Positions 21,201 through 33,180 of a DNA stretch of 64,000 nucleotides are shown here, piece after piece (position 1 is the first letter of the stretch; each line of letters begins with the position of its first letter). Under the pieces are notes generated by a model. The model searched no databases. It had not been told where the DNA came from and was given only the letters and a program-made list of their open reading frames with translations. Origin of the DNA: Panorpa germanica. Its lineage: Eukaryota; Arthropoda; Insecta; Mecoptera; Panorpidae. The translations under genes were made by a program, and so were the position numbers. The stretch covers positions 10,368,603 through 10,432,602 of the forward strand of contig OY783211.1 of NCBI GenBank assembly GCA_963678705.1, given 5' to 3'.

Positions 21201-22244
21201 TTTGCTCTATGTGTCAATACATATTTATTTAATTTCAATAAAGTTTGTTTTTCAACAGTTTTTGATCTGTTCAACAAATATCCAACAGCGTACAATGGAA
21301 ATAATCCAAATCGTTATCCCTATCCCGGAATAACTGGAGGCTACTACCCAAACTCTATAGGAGGAGGTGGAGTAACCGGATACTACCCTAATTCAGGAGG
21401 ATACTATCCAAATTCTGGAGGAAGTGGCTATTACCCGAATACTGGAGTAAGTGGATACTACCCAAATACTGGAGTAAGTGGATATTACCCAAGTACTGCT
21501 GGATATTATCCAAATACTGGAGGAAGTGGTTATTATCCAAATACCGGAGGAAGTGGATATTATCCAAATACAAATACTGGAGTAAGTGGATACTACCCAA
21601 ATACAAATATTGGAGGAAGTGGATATAACCCAGGTACCTCTGGTTACTATCCAAATACAGGAGGAAGTGGATATTACCCAAATACAAATATTGGAGGAAG
21701 TGGATACTACCCAAATACTGGAGTAAGTGGATATTACCCAAGTACTGCTGGATATTATCCAAATACTGGAGGAAGTGGTTATTATCCAAATACCGGAGGA
21801 AGTGGATATTATCCAAATACAAATACTGGAGTAAGTGGATACTACCCAAATACTGGAGTAAGTGGATATTACCCAAGTACTGCTGGATATTATCCAAATA
21901 CTGGAGGAAGTGGTTATTATCCAAATACCGGAGGAAGTGGATATTATCCAAATACAAATACTGGAGTAAGTGGATATTACCCAAATACAAATATTGGAGG
22001 AAGTGGATATAACCCAGGTACCTCTGGTTACTATCCAAATACAGGAGGAAGTGGATATTACCCAAATACCGGCGGAAGTGGTTACTACCCAAATACAAAT
22101 ACAGGAGGAAGTGGATATTACCCAAATACTGGTACAACTTACCCAGGCACTGGTACCAATTTCCTACCACAAGGAGGATTTAATGGATACTTTGGAAGTC
22201 GCGTCTACGGAGTACCAGCTGGAACTGCATACAAATCTGCTTGA
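18282..22244 (+). CDS. Secreted Tyr/Gly/Pro/Asn-rich repeat protein (structural, unknown type)
   Basis: Three exons (18282-18299, 18950-19052, 21259-22244) join in frame to give 368 residues. Exon 1 encodes only MDLHIK. Exon 2 completes a signal peptide (YFFVLIALHLTLAA) and a charged linker (DEVTKSPEKSTDLKTEASER). Exon 3 encodes IFDLFNKYPTAYNG and then about 27 repeats of the type GGSGYYPNT or GVSGYYPNT, with variants YYPSTAG, YYPNTNTG and GYNPGTS, and ends in a non-repeat tail NFLPQGGFNGYFGSRVYG. Longer blocks of the same unit order are repeated, showing recent in-frame duplication. There are no cysteines in the repeats. Abundant tyrosine with Gly/Pro turns suggests an extracellular elastic or cross-linked material such as cuticle, chorion, cement or silk. 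It does not match resilin's usual unit. I do not recognise the exact protein; the function is inference. Confidence 0.85.
18590..18850 (-). repeat. Repeat fragment in intron 1 of the Tyr/Gly-rich gene
   Basis: 'CAAATGTCCAATTATTTCAC', then 'TTTAATTATTAAATAGATTC' and 'GATCGTATACGAGTGTGTGT' match the 15960-16350 and 53800-54175 fragments. It is a decayed member of the TGGGCTTGTGTCC family. Confidence 0.45.
20547..20825 (+). mobile_element. Small inverted-repeat element with TTA target duplication
   Basis: It starts GAGCTATCCATTAATTACAT and ends GTAATTTATGGATGATCTC, an imperfect inverted repeat, flanked on both sides by TTA. Inside, 'GTGTGACAAGACGTAACAA' occurs and recurs as 'GTGTAACAAGACGTAACAA'. 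It is 279 bp with no coding frame. A 3-bp TWA duplication suggests a PIF/Harbinger-type MITE. It lies in intron 2 of the Tyr/Gly-rich gene. Confidence 0.7.
21400..22135 (+). repeat. Coding tandem repeat array, 27-bp basic unit with higher-order blocks
   Basis: The basic unit is about 27 bases (GGAAGTGGATATTATCCA plus AATACTGGA). A longer block containing the YYPSTAGYYPNT variant, then two GGSGYYPNT units and an NTNTGVS unit, appears three times, beginning near 21470, 21722 and 21854. Another block with GYNPGTSGYYPNT appears twice, near 21615 and 21996. Confidence 0.85.
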
Positions 22245-22799
22245 TTCTTCGAGTCATCTCTGAAGACGTTTACTGCAAAGTTGGAATAACTGGACGAAAG
22301 AAAACTTGTAGAGATTAAAAATACATTTCAATTTTATATACAATAATATATAAGCGGCAAAATTAAAGATGTCATATCAATAATAGTGATCACACATCAT
22401 CTATTCATTTCTTTTTAAATTTCTTAAATTTAACGCGGATTAAAATTACTAATAATATGTGTAGTATTGCAGTGCTGCTTTTAGGATCGATGCATAACCA
22501 GCGGTAATTCTCCCTCTCTCTATATACTGAAAATTAATTCATCACACCTTTTATCCTTAAAAAAAATTATTAAAATTTTCAACTCTTTAATAGATCATTT
22601 TAAGAAGTTTTTGATTCTGTTAATTCTGCTGGATAATATATATGTAGTTATATTTTTATATAGTAATATTTTTTACGTTAAATTTATTGTTTATATTAAA
22701 TAAACCATAAATACACTTAATTGTGAGTAACGGGATTACTTTTATGTTTTATTTTAGGTTATGTTTATACAAAAGCTTTCAAATACTGAAGCCAATTAA

Positions 22800-23331
22800 G
22801 GGAGCGGTTAGGGTTGACACTTTCAAAAAATCAATCAATTTAAAAACTAATTGACCGATTCATTTCAAACTTCGTACACATTTTTTACATATAAAATACC
22901 TCACCCCAACGTTTAGATAAAAACAATTTTTTTACATTAAGGGTATTTCCCACCCACAACATGTTTCGTGGAAAATAACAGTTTACACTTTAGATGGCCA
23001 CCAAAAAAATTTAAATGAAAAAAAAAATTATCAGAGGCCGTAGGGTTTAGGATTTGATTATAATTTAACTAAATTTTAATGGTTTTTCATTTTCAAATAA
23101 TTTCCGGCCGAGTTATTGTGAACACCGCAAATTGGTTTTTTCCCAAGACCTTCTGGAGGAAGCTCTGTTACCGGCTTATGCTTCAATATTGCTGCATGAT
23201 AAAATTATACAACATAGTCAAAAGTATGCTCAATAAAGTAAAAAAGGTTCGAAGAAAATTGCTCAATCTATACTTGAGAAAAAAAATCGCAAAAAAGTGG
23301 TTTTTTTTACGCTGAAACCCTAACCCCTCCC
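22800..23331 (+). mobile_element. 532-bp inverted-repeat element flanked by TTAA
   Basis: It starts GGGAGCGGTTAGGGTTGACA and ends TGAAACCCTAACCCCTCCC, inverted complements over about 17 bases, with TTAA directly on both outer sides (22796-22799 and 23332-23335). TTAA duplication is typical of piggyBac-type transposition. No transposase is visible; the 78-codon frame inside is not recognisable. Confidence 0.7.
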
Positions 23332-24134
23332 TTAATACGGATGTAGTAGTCGTTTTATCTAGCATCTTTTCTCTTTACATATCGCTAAAGAAATGTAATT
23401 CAAAGTACTGTTCAAAGTAATTCAAGTAATGTTCATATTCAATGGTTTTTCATATTGACAACTTTTTGAATCTCAAAAGTTACCATGTCAACGTTTACAG
23501 AATAATAATATGAAAAATGTTTCAAGTTAAAAAACTTTATTTTATCAAAATATTAGTTAAGTAATTATTAGATTTGCTGATATCATGGTGCAATCATTCT
23601 TCATAATTCTTTCATTCATTAATGATTAATGGTAGCTGGTCATCCACCTTTATTCTTATTCTTTTTATTGAACTTATGGAATATTTATTTTATATTTTTT
23701 ATACACAATAAAATTATGTCTCTAAACTTGCTTTTTACTGTTTTTTATAAATATATTTTTTTTATTTGATTTTTCACTCTGATATTTTACTACAGTATAA
23801 TAAAACCCAATAGCCAGTGCCGCATTAAGTCAGTGGCGAGTTCTTTCTAGTATATACAATTAGGGTCTGTATTAGGAGAGATGATGGGAAACAAACACCA
23901 TGAGTGAGGTTATTAAAACTAGTGCATTTTATCAGAGATACACTTTCTATTTTAATGTTTATCAATACATCACAGTACATCTGTGCTGTATTATCGCTAG
24001 CCTCAGAGCCATGCAGGCGCACTTGGGTACACAAAGTTTAGGGTCTTTTAAAAAGTAAAAAAGAAATGTGAATTAATACATCAATGATCTACTGAAAAAC
24101 GTAGCAAGAAAACGATTACAGTGTGAGAGATTAA

Positions 24135-24293
24135 GGGCCTTATTCTGTATGTTTTTTTCAGCGGTGATAAAATTTCATCGCTGAATAATGACGTAACATG
24201 ACTCTTATGACAGGAATGCATAAGGGTCATATGACGTCACTATTTACTGATGAAATTTTATCCCCGCTAAAAATAACATACAGAATATGACCC
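24135..24293. mobile_element. 159-bp palindromic MITE flanked by TTAA
   Basis: It reads GGGCCTTATTCTGTATGTT at the left and AACATACAGAATATGACCC at the right. The inner halves (GATAAAATTTCATCGCTGAA versus GATGAAATTTTATCCCCGCT) are also inverted, so almost the whole element can fold back. TTAA lies on both sides (24131-24134, 24294-24297). Confidence 0.8.
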
Positions 24294-25499
24294 TTAAACT
24301 CTGCATACAAAGTGGACAAACAGTTTATTTTCTGTAGGCTTTAATATGAATGGAACATTATTTCTGACAATTTTCAAAACAGAAACTGACTGTACTGCGT
24401 CTACAATGCTGATTGGCGGAGTTAGATATATCTTCAAAATAATATGTATCGATGATTGAAAATGTCATAACCGTCATAACCATTCTGCTTGTCTGCCAGA
24501 CAATAAACATGTTATTATGTCTGCGTTTCTTTAAAATGCAGGGGCGCATCGAGTATACGAGTATATTCGAGTTTGTTATCACCAAAATCAAAGTAGTAGT
24601 AATAATAAGTCACAAGATTTATAAATTTAAGAAAAATGAACTACTGCTAGTATACATTGAAATACCGGCTCAAAATTGCTCTTATTAAGTTTTTATTTCT
24701 GTTCAAAAGTTTAAAACAAGTACTTTATCATTTTTATTATGTCTCAAGGCTACCGATTAAGATGCCTAGGCTATAATGCGTGCTTCAGGTAACCTATATT
24801 TTTAAATATATATATTTTTGTAAAGCTGTATGACAGTTACTTCTCCGATACATCCAAAGTGTCTAGATACTTTTCAGTAACTCTTTTATGACTTTTTTAT
24901 GATTATCGAATCACATAGCTTTACTGTATGTTTTACTAACAAGTAATTTGTGTATGATAAGTAAACTTTAAAAATAAAACACATACATATATGCTAATAT
25001 AAGTCTATTCGCTATTAATTCTTTTAAAAGTTGACAGAAAAGTTAATAAATATATTAATGGATAGCTCCTATATTCTTATAAATATAATAGAGTTTTATA
25101 GAAATTTAGACAAGTTTCACAAGCTCATTTAACTTCTTTATCAGTACCCAGGCCGGAGGGAACCAGCACAGCTCTGGCGTAAAAGTCAAATATGATTTTG
25201 AATGCTTGTTTATTCAAGTGTTATTTGTGTATCTTATTTTATGGAGACAGATCAGTTCGAACGTTTCCAATGTAGGAGTAATACTCGTAGTTAAAGTGAT
25301 GACATTCACATCAATTTCTGATTTTATATTCTTTTCTTTTGAATTATTTATTTCAAATACTTGCACAGTAGAAATTACAATTTTACTATAGAAAACACAT
25401 GAAAGGGCCGTTTGAATGACTTTTTGTTTTTTATCTCACGATTAAGTCAGTGACCTGATTTTTGATTGAAATATAAGGTAATACGAAGTATGTATATTG

Positions 25500-25773
25500 G
25501 TGTATAGATATATTTATATGATAGGCTTTTATACAACAGAGCGTAAAAGAGATAGCATACTTAACTCAGAACTCTTTTACATATAACACATAACTGACCT
25601 ATCACTAAATAGTGCGTCATGTTACGTCATAAATATGGCCGACATCTGTAGACAATTCAAATGTTTAATTACTACCGTTAACATTTAGATATTTAATAAA
25701 CATTATACATTTATTAACATCTATTTCAATCAACAATTAATACAACGACCCCTAAAAATGAGTACACAAGCCC
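25500..25773 (-). repeat. Truncated reverse copy of the TGGGCTTGTGTCC family
   Basis: The right edge reads ATGAGTACACAAGCCC, the inverse of the family's start. Inside, TACAACAGAGCGTAAAAGAG and CAATCAACAATTAA match the full-length elements in reverse. The other terminal repeat is not clear. Confidence 0.5.
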
Positions 25774-25854
25774 GTTGAATTTCATTGTCCAATTATATTC
25801 CACTTAAAGCTATTCCTGTATAATCAAGTATTACAATCCATACTTAAATTCTTT

Positions 25855-26050
25855 ATCCGCTTAAACAATTTCTCTTTTGCTCTCTATTTCCCGTTTCCTC
25901 TGCCCTTGTCGTTCTCTTTCTCCATCCTTCACATCGTTGATTTTTTTCGACAGCTTCTACTTTTAATTACTCTTTCCGTTTTTTCTTCCTTCTACTTTCC
26001 TCTTCTTTTCTTCATTTCTATAATTCCTATTTTCTTCTTTTGTATACGGA
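25855..26050 (+). repeat. Pyrimidine-rich low-complexity tract
   Basis: About 200 bases of mainly C and T (for example CTTTTGCTCTCTATTTCCCG). A similar tract occurs at about 49770-50160. Confidence 0.6.
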
Positions 26051-27029
26051 AGTATATACTTTAGTATATATAATATTACGATTTATTAACAACATTTTTC
26101 AATATATAATACAGTTTTATAGAAATTAAGTAATGGTTTCACAACCTTATTGTTCTCAGTCATAGCTGACTGCCAGTTGAGATCCAACTTACTTAGTTGA
26201 ACCTGTCAATTAAAATTCAAGAAGAATACTTATAAGTAAGAAGTTCTTATCCCACTATAATGAATATCCCTCATTCTAAAGCTAATGATTTGCAACAGGT
26301 AACCTGTTTTCAGTGATGTCACATTTCATTCAAGCATTTCAGTAGTAGTATTCGTATATCCTTTGTAATACCAACGCATGCGTTCTTCACAAAGGACAAG
26401 AGTTCGCGCACTACACCTCACGAGCTTGAAAATCTTCAGTTGACCACCGTGTTCAGTGTCAGTGTTACCCGCTCGACATACGACACAATTCGTTATTCGA
26501 AAGAATAACAGATTCGAGTTACGTACATAAATTACCAAAATGTTGTAAATGTATGTCGGTGTCGGAATTTATGTTATCGACGATTTTAATTGAGAAATAG
26601 TGTTATGTTACAAATTATGTATATATTTGAATGAATTAAACATTAAATATCTGAATATCTGGAAACCCGACTAGTTTTGTAACCGAGCAGTGTTTAATGT
26701 GGCTGTTATAAATTATTATCGACGTTGGAAAGATACATGTGAAGTAAACAAACAACTAAAAGTGTTTTAAAAGTCTTTTGCAGCGTTGTTAATAATTGGA
26801 GGTTATAATATTAATTACGTGCCTGCACAACAGTTGAAAATCACCTCAGGTAAGGCAAATTATCATTTACTTGTGCAAATTGTGTTTTGTGATGTATTAC
26901 GTCGTCTAAACCAGTGCGACTTCAACATGCGACATTCAACATTCATAAGTTTTTAGCAATGAGTGTAACAAACTTGTTGAAGTCTCATGATCTAAACCAA
27001 ATCGACATTTATATAAACAATGCAACATT

Positions 27030-27236
27030 TAAAACTCAACATGGTCGTCTTACAGTTCGATCCCCGCACCAGTGTTATATTTTAGTTGTTATGAATATCA
27101 ATTCTTTATGTACATACATAATCAAAAACTTATCAGACAGCCCTGTAGTTCACAGTATGAGTCCACGACAACACAAAAACTGTCAGGATGTTCGGAAATA
27201 AGCCAACGTTAAATAAATTAAATAAAAATAAAATCT
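27030..27236 (+). mobile_element. SINE copy, 5'-truncated or decayed
   Basis: Contains a box-B-like GTTCGATCCCC at 27055-27065 followed by the family body (TATTTTAGTTGTTATGAATA, ATGTACATACATAATCAAAA) and a tail AATAAATTAAATAAAAATAA. The box A region is not recognisable. The overlapping 95-codon frame (26914-27201) is not a gene. Confidence 0.65.
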
Positions 27237-27947
27237 ACAAGAGGACTTTGGTATTGCACTGTGAATAACGACAGTGCAAATTTAACAACATTAAAGAAAA
27301 TCTACAGATCTAAGTTATGAAAGAAATATCAAATTGCTGTTTATAAAATCTCATTATAATTCTGAGAAAGTTCTCAGAAGTTCTTTTTATTGCTTTGCAG
27401 TTAGTTTTAATAACCCCCATATAACTCTTGAACTTAACTATAAATATTTGCAAGATAACTGAAACTTTTGAAATGTAATTATTATGTAAACTATATTCAT
27501 CGATATTTGTTTTCAGATTCGAGAGTGATTTTTTTTATAATTTTTCTAATTAAATAGTTTTAAGATGCTTAAGATGTTTCGTATTAGCGCTTACCGTCAG
27601 AGACGAATTATTATGTCGAATTTAACTTGAACAACCAAACTTAGAGAATATAAGCAGCCCAGTGGGTCATCTTTTTCTTGTAGAAAGTTCAAAAAATCCT
27701 ATGGTTTTTAAAACTCTTTTTATATAATTACCCATCTCTAATTACTTTTAAAACTTTTTTTAATAATAAAGTTTTAATTTGATAGAATTAAAAATAAAGT
27801 TTCTCGTAATTTGTTATGGACATTGAGTGATATTTATAAAGTTAGTTAATTTATGATTTCCTTGTCTATTAGTAGCGGTTCCATTTCTTAAAAATTAGAA
27901 GGCGTAGATTAAAACATAAGGTCTATAATGAACTTCTACCAACATTT

Positions 27948-28215
27948 TTTTTTTTTTTTTTTTTTATTTAACGTCGGCCTATTTCCGATGCTGAGTCCTA
28001 TCACCGACGACCTCCTTCAATGTTGGCAGTATTTATGGTGTCGTGGCCTCATATATGTGGACTACACCACTGCCTAATAACTGTATGATTATGTATGACC
28101 ATAATCAATATAAGTTCATAATAACCAAACCCAGAAAATATATATCTGGTCCGGGGATCGAACCCGAAGACGCAGCAGTCGGCGTCAAGCATCAATGCTC
28201 TCGCCCACTGTGTCG
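27948..28215 (-). mobile_element. tRNA-derived SINE, near-intact, with target-site duplication
   Basis: Read on the minus strand it starts with a tRNA-like head: a box A-like TGGGCGAGAGC, then box B GGTTCGATCC (28164-28155). A body follows, then a poly-A tail, seen as the T run beginning at 27948. The element is bracketed by a 13-base direct repeat TCTACCAACATTT (27935-27947 and 28216-28228), the signature of LINE-assisted retrotransposition. Related copies are at 27030, 41868, 46974 and 47706. Confidence 0.88.
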
Positions 28216-30990
28216 TCTACCAACATTTAATTACAGTTTCTTATTTAGAAAACCTTTTTTTTCATTAAATAGAATTACTGAATTCTTCTCTTGCAACTGC
28301 GCGAATTTTTGGGGATAATGTCGGAAAAGAGTATGATGCACAAATTTTTCTTTTTCCGATTTATTTTTTCAATTTTTTCATATCAGCACATGGGCACATA
28401 CATATTTTCAAAAAAAAAATATTTCCTTCCTATTGTTATGAACAGAATAGGTAAATTATTGTAATGAACGGTATTGATTTTACATTTATAATAAATTGTA
28501 CACAAAAGATATAATGTATCAAAAAGGAATAACCCGATTAATGCCTCTGATACGTTATTGTTTGAAGTGAAATATTCTTTAGAACAATTCACAATTTAAC
28601 ATTCTTTTATGATTTTATTCTGTTTCAAACGGACGTGTATTTTTTATATTGAAATGTTTTTCATTTACGCAAATTCCAGCTTTTTACAATGTAATATTTT
28701 TTATTTTATTTGTGTTACTTGTATCTGATCATGATTGTCGTATTTTAAAATAATGATAAATCTCTTCGTCTGTGGTTTGGGCTTTTAACAAATATAACGT
28801 AATTTCAAGGAATCAGTTACTTTGTTCTATTTTTTTACATGTTTTGAAAGTTTGAAGAATTGAAAATAACTAACGCGTCTACCTAAGAAAGCTTTACTAT
28901 GTCGGGCTGTCGTTTGGTAAAAAGGTAAATGTTTATAATATTATTATATTTGTGTCTGGGTCCAATATTTCTAGATTTTTGCGACATACAGGTATAGTAA
29001 AAATTACGAGAGTTCGAATGCGAAACCTTACAAATCTGGGATGCAAGCAAATAGCACTGTCTCAATAATTATTTTATAATGTATATAACAGCTACTAAAA
29101 TAAAATTCACCATCGTGTCGTAGTTTTATACGGCTCTTATAACCTCTTTTAAGCATCCGACTCTCGTAAATAGAATTATAACAAAATTACATCAGGTCCT
29201 AATAAGTCCGGCAAATTATAATTAAATGAAGGTAAAACAAAGGATAAAATTCATTGGGCCGTGTGTCCCTCCCCCTATATCCGGCTCTGTGTCCGATGCA
29301 TACGATGTAAGATTCCGAACGTTTACCTTAAATGCTAGATATAAGTGAGACAAATTTTTAAAATCATTTTTCTCAAAACTTTCTTTTTCAATGTTTGAAA
29401 AAGTACGCATAGAATATTACATTAATATAAATTCGCTTCTATTTAAAATACATAAAATAGGTAATCGACTATAAGAGGAGAATAATGTATTTTATGGGTT
29501 AATAAAAGATGCGTGGGGTGCATAAATTTAAAATATTACTATCAAGAGTACTATTACTTTAAAAACTTACTTTAGTTTCTTTTATAATCAATATATTTAA
29601 TACATTCACTACCTATTTAACATTAAATTGTTGAATTTATGAATTTAATTTTATATTTAATACATTGTTGTTACGTTACGTAAGCTAAAAATTATTGATT
29701 TGTTTGTTTTTTAAAATAAAAGTAAATAAAAAGTGCCGTGAGAATAATACCATAAATGTGATTTACCCAAGCAACAATAAAGAAACAATAAAATGATATT
29801 AAAAAATACAAAAATTTAATTATGCCTGTTAATGAGTTAACCTCCAGCCAAAGTATTGTGTAGTACTACATTAGGAGTCAACAGTCTGCGTGGAAATGTA
29901 GAAGAACATGGTCATTGTCAAGGTCTAGACTCTAGAGTTATTTAAATGAATTAGTGGTAAGGTTATGGGCTCAGTGTTAAAAGTGCTAGAACCAGTTGTA
30001 GACGAAGGACTGCAAATAAGGTTATCCTATCTTACTTCATTTATTTATCATAGTAATGCGTTCAGCCAGTCACTGCACTGCATACGACTTCGTTTTCTTC
30101 TATTTTTGATTTATTAAATAAAATACGTGACTGCTTTCCTTGCTAAGCTGCGGACGATTACCTCACATCGCATCTTAAATCAGCGAGACTAAGTAGTGAT
30201 GAATATCATCAAATACATGTACTTCTTAGGGATCAATGTATCATTTGTGCAAGAACATGAATATCTAACTATCGCATACACATTAACTATCGTTAACATA
30301 ATATTTTAACTAACGTTACGTTTTGTTATTCACAGAAATTTTACATAACTCTGTTACATTGCTATTGAATAAATGTGAAATACGTTAAAAATCTTTTGCT
30401 TATTTATTAATTTATTATATACTATTATATTATATTAAGAAAAAGAGGCTTTATATCTGCACAAAATGTAAAGTAATGTATTTATATAATTATGTTACCT
30501 TATATTATACTAGCTGACCCGATAGACATTGTCCTATCAAAAAAACAACTTCCAAGTTACCGAGCAAGGAAAGAAAATTAGCCAAATCTGTACAACTGTT
30601 CTCAAGTGAAGTGAACAACGAACAACATTTAATATTTATTTATACAGATTAACCTAAAAAGTATTATGTAACAGGTTATTTTTTTATGTTAAATAAAGCT
30701 TAAATATATGTTACTGTGTTTAACGGGTGATTTTAACTCGGTTATTAATAAGAGTAAAAAAAACACAAATAAATTCTTAATTTTGATTTTAACGTTATCG
30801 TTGTCCTGGATGTGAGCAATTGCGAGTGATAGATTAAAAAATAACAGCGCATATTGCTATTGTACTACATATGTTAAAACTAATTTAAATATTCAAATAT
30901 ATATAAGAAATCTTACCATCTACATTAAGAACCTACATTGGCATCTATTATTTATTTGAATAGATTTTTGATATTGGATACAACCTATTA

Positions 30991-31249
30991 CCCAGTAAAC
31001 ATTTTGGAGCATTTTGGAGTCACTTTGACATATTGGAGATGCGTATGATTTTTTTGTTATGAAAGAGTTCATTTATAGTTCAGTTTCTCACAATCGTTCA
31101 TATGAAATGTCTGTTTTATCGGCTACAGATGACGGAACCACTCCACCTGTCGGAATACAAATGAAGATAAAGTTGATGTGAACTATAATTGAAGTGAAAT
31201 AGTGATAGAAAAGTCACAAAAAGGAACACTTCACCAAATGTTTACTGGG
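30991..31249 (+). mobile_element. 259-bp MITE, CCCAGTAAACATTTTGG family, copy 1
   Basis: It starts CCCAGTAAACATTTTGGAGC and ends CCAAATGTTTACTGGG. Copies with the same ends and related interior lie at 54760-55134 and 56514-56766. No coding capacity. Confidence 0.8.
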
Positions 31250-32821
31250 TAATGGGCATCTTAATCTAGCCTCGCGAACCCAAACATTTACCCATTTGGC
31301 ACACGTTAGAACATAATTGTAAAAGAGAGCTAAGAATTAACTCCTAATTGACTCTAATTAAAATAATATGATTATAAAAGACATTTAACAAAGAAATAAC
31401 GGGATCCTAGGCAACTTTTCTCGTATACTTTTGAATGATAAGAATTGTTGTAATTGAATGGGAAATTAAGTGCTTTTGTATTTGTCTTTCATTGGTACTG
31501 CTCAATTATTACTTTTGATTAAAATCAACATTATTAATTGAAATCATGAATTTGTTTACCGCTCCTAATGAACTTTGCTTCTAAAGTTTGTTTAATCAAT
31601 ATAATGTGAAACAAACCAAATAAACCAACATTATTTCTAAGAAATTGGTTTCAATTTACATAGACAGGGTCGTCCTAAAATACTCGTATGTAGAGCCAGG
31701 CAGACACCACCGTGCTGGCGTGCCTTGGTTTTTGCGGATGTGTCACAGACAAAGACTTCCATGGGGACCTGTCGACGCATACCTTTAAGGGGAGGTAAGG
31801 CGGTTATATTATTGTACAACATATTAAGTTTATTGTGTAAAAATTTGAAGTCGATTGAAGTAAAACTGTCGGAGATATAGAGTTTTAAGTCTTCACCTCT
31901 CTGGTCTGCTTTCGTGTTACTTTGAAACTTTTAAATGCGGTTTCTCACACATAGCTTTTTCAGAGTCGGTGCCCTCTCTAGCTCAAAATCTACTGGACCG
32001 ATTCTTTTGAAATTTTGCACACTCTTTCTTTACATAAATGCCGAGGTAACGCTGTCGAACTATTTCTATTTTTTTTATTTTAACGTATTTTAAAATAACA
32101 AAGTTTCTGATTTTTTTCATGAAAAATCAAGAAACTTATCAAGTAATGAAATCAATTTGGTTTTTCGATTTCAGAATATCCAGTGATGAGTTATGAGTGG
32201 CACCGCAATGTTACTTTTTTTGTGACGTCAGCGAAGATTCGCTGTCAATGGCTCATTTCTTGATACTTATTTATGAAAATTTCACAAAGTATTCTTTAAA
32301 TGTCATTTTATCATGTAGTAATTATAGAAATAATTATAAAAACATTATCGAAAATATGCTTCTTTTTTATCGTTTTGACCTTAAACACCTCCCCCCCCCC
32401 TAAAATACCATGACCTAAATATACACTTGACCATCATCACAAAAACTCAATTCCATCCAGTCAGAATTTATATTCTAAAGAGCTCATGGGATATGGCAGA
32501 TCTCTCATTTTTCACGAGGAATAAAAATAAAAGATTTATGAAAAAATAATATACTGCGACGAACCCATTCACATCTCAACAGTTCGGTTAAGCGCACAAT
32601 CTATACGAACACTACATTCTCGCAGAGTGGCAGGTGATAGACCCTTAACCATGCTGTACAGTATGGGAATAAAATGTGGGTATTTTATAAATCACGTGTA
32701 AGCCCTCTCTCACACTGAAACAGAATACTTTCGACGCTAATTATCGTTAATAGGGTGTATTTTTAAAAATATATTTAAGCTTTGGATTATACAGTCATCT
32801 TGCCAAGTAATACAGATTTAA

Positions 32822-33180
32822 ATGTCGATTCTTTAAATGTTGATTGAAATATATGTTAATAAATGTATATTAGTGTTTTTATTTTATTAAATATCTAAAT
32901 GTTGACAGATATATAGCAATTAAAAATTTAAATTGTACTTTTAAAATGTCGCTACAAATGTCGGCCATATTTATGACGTAACATGTCGCACTATTCAAGG
33001 ATAGGTCAGTTATTTGTTATATGTATAAGAGTCTTGTGTTAAATATGCTGTACGCTGTAATGTATAAAAGAGGTGGTAAATTAGCGGTGGTAATTTAATA
33101 ATTAAAGTGAAAAATGATTATTTAATTGTTAATATCTAATTTAATTGTTAAATGAGTTAGAATTGATAAAGTTGACTGCA
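32822..33180 (+). repeat. Decayed TGGGCTTGTGTCC-family fragment
   Basis: 'TGTTGATTGAAATATATGTT', then 'TTTTATTAAATATCTAAATG' and 'GATATATAGCAATTAAAAAT' match the internal left half of the family. Terminal repeats are lost. Confidence 0.5.

Noticed and set aside
21388-22170. 260-codon minus-strand open frame, rich in Leu/Tyr/His repeats
   Set aside because: It is the antisense of the GYYPN repeat array; the repeat unit has no stop codon in that frame. There is no signal peptide, no domain and no splice context.
26914-27201. 95-codon frame near a possible promoter region
   Set aside because: Its second half lies in a SINE copy and no domain or splice partner is visible.
28151-28215. Possible tRNA gene on the minus strand (box A and box B present)
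   Set aside because: It is followed by a SINE body, a poly-A tail and target-site duplications, and it lacks a proper acceptor stem; it is a SINE head.
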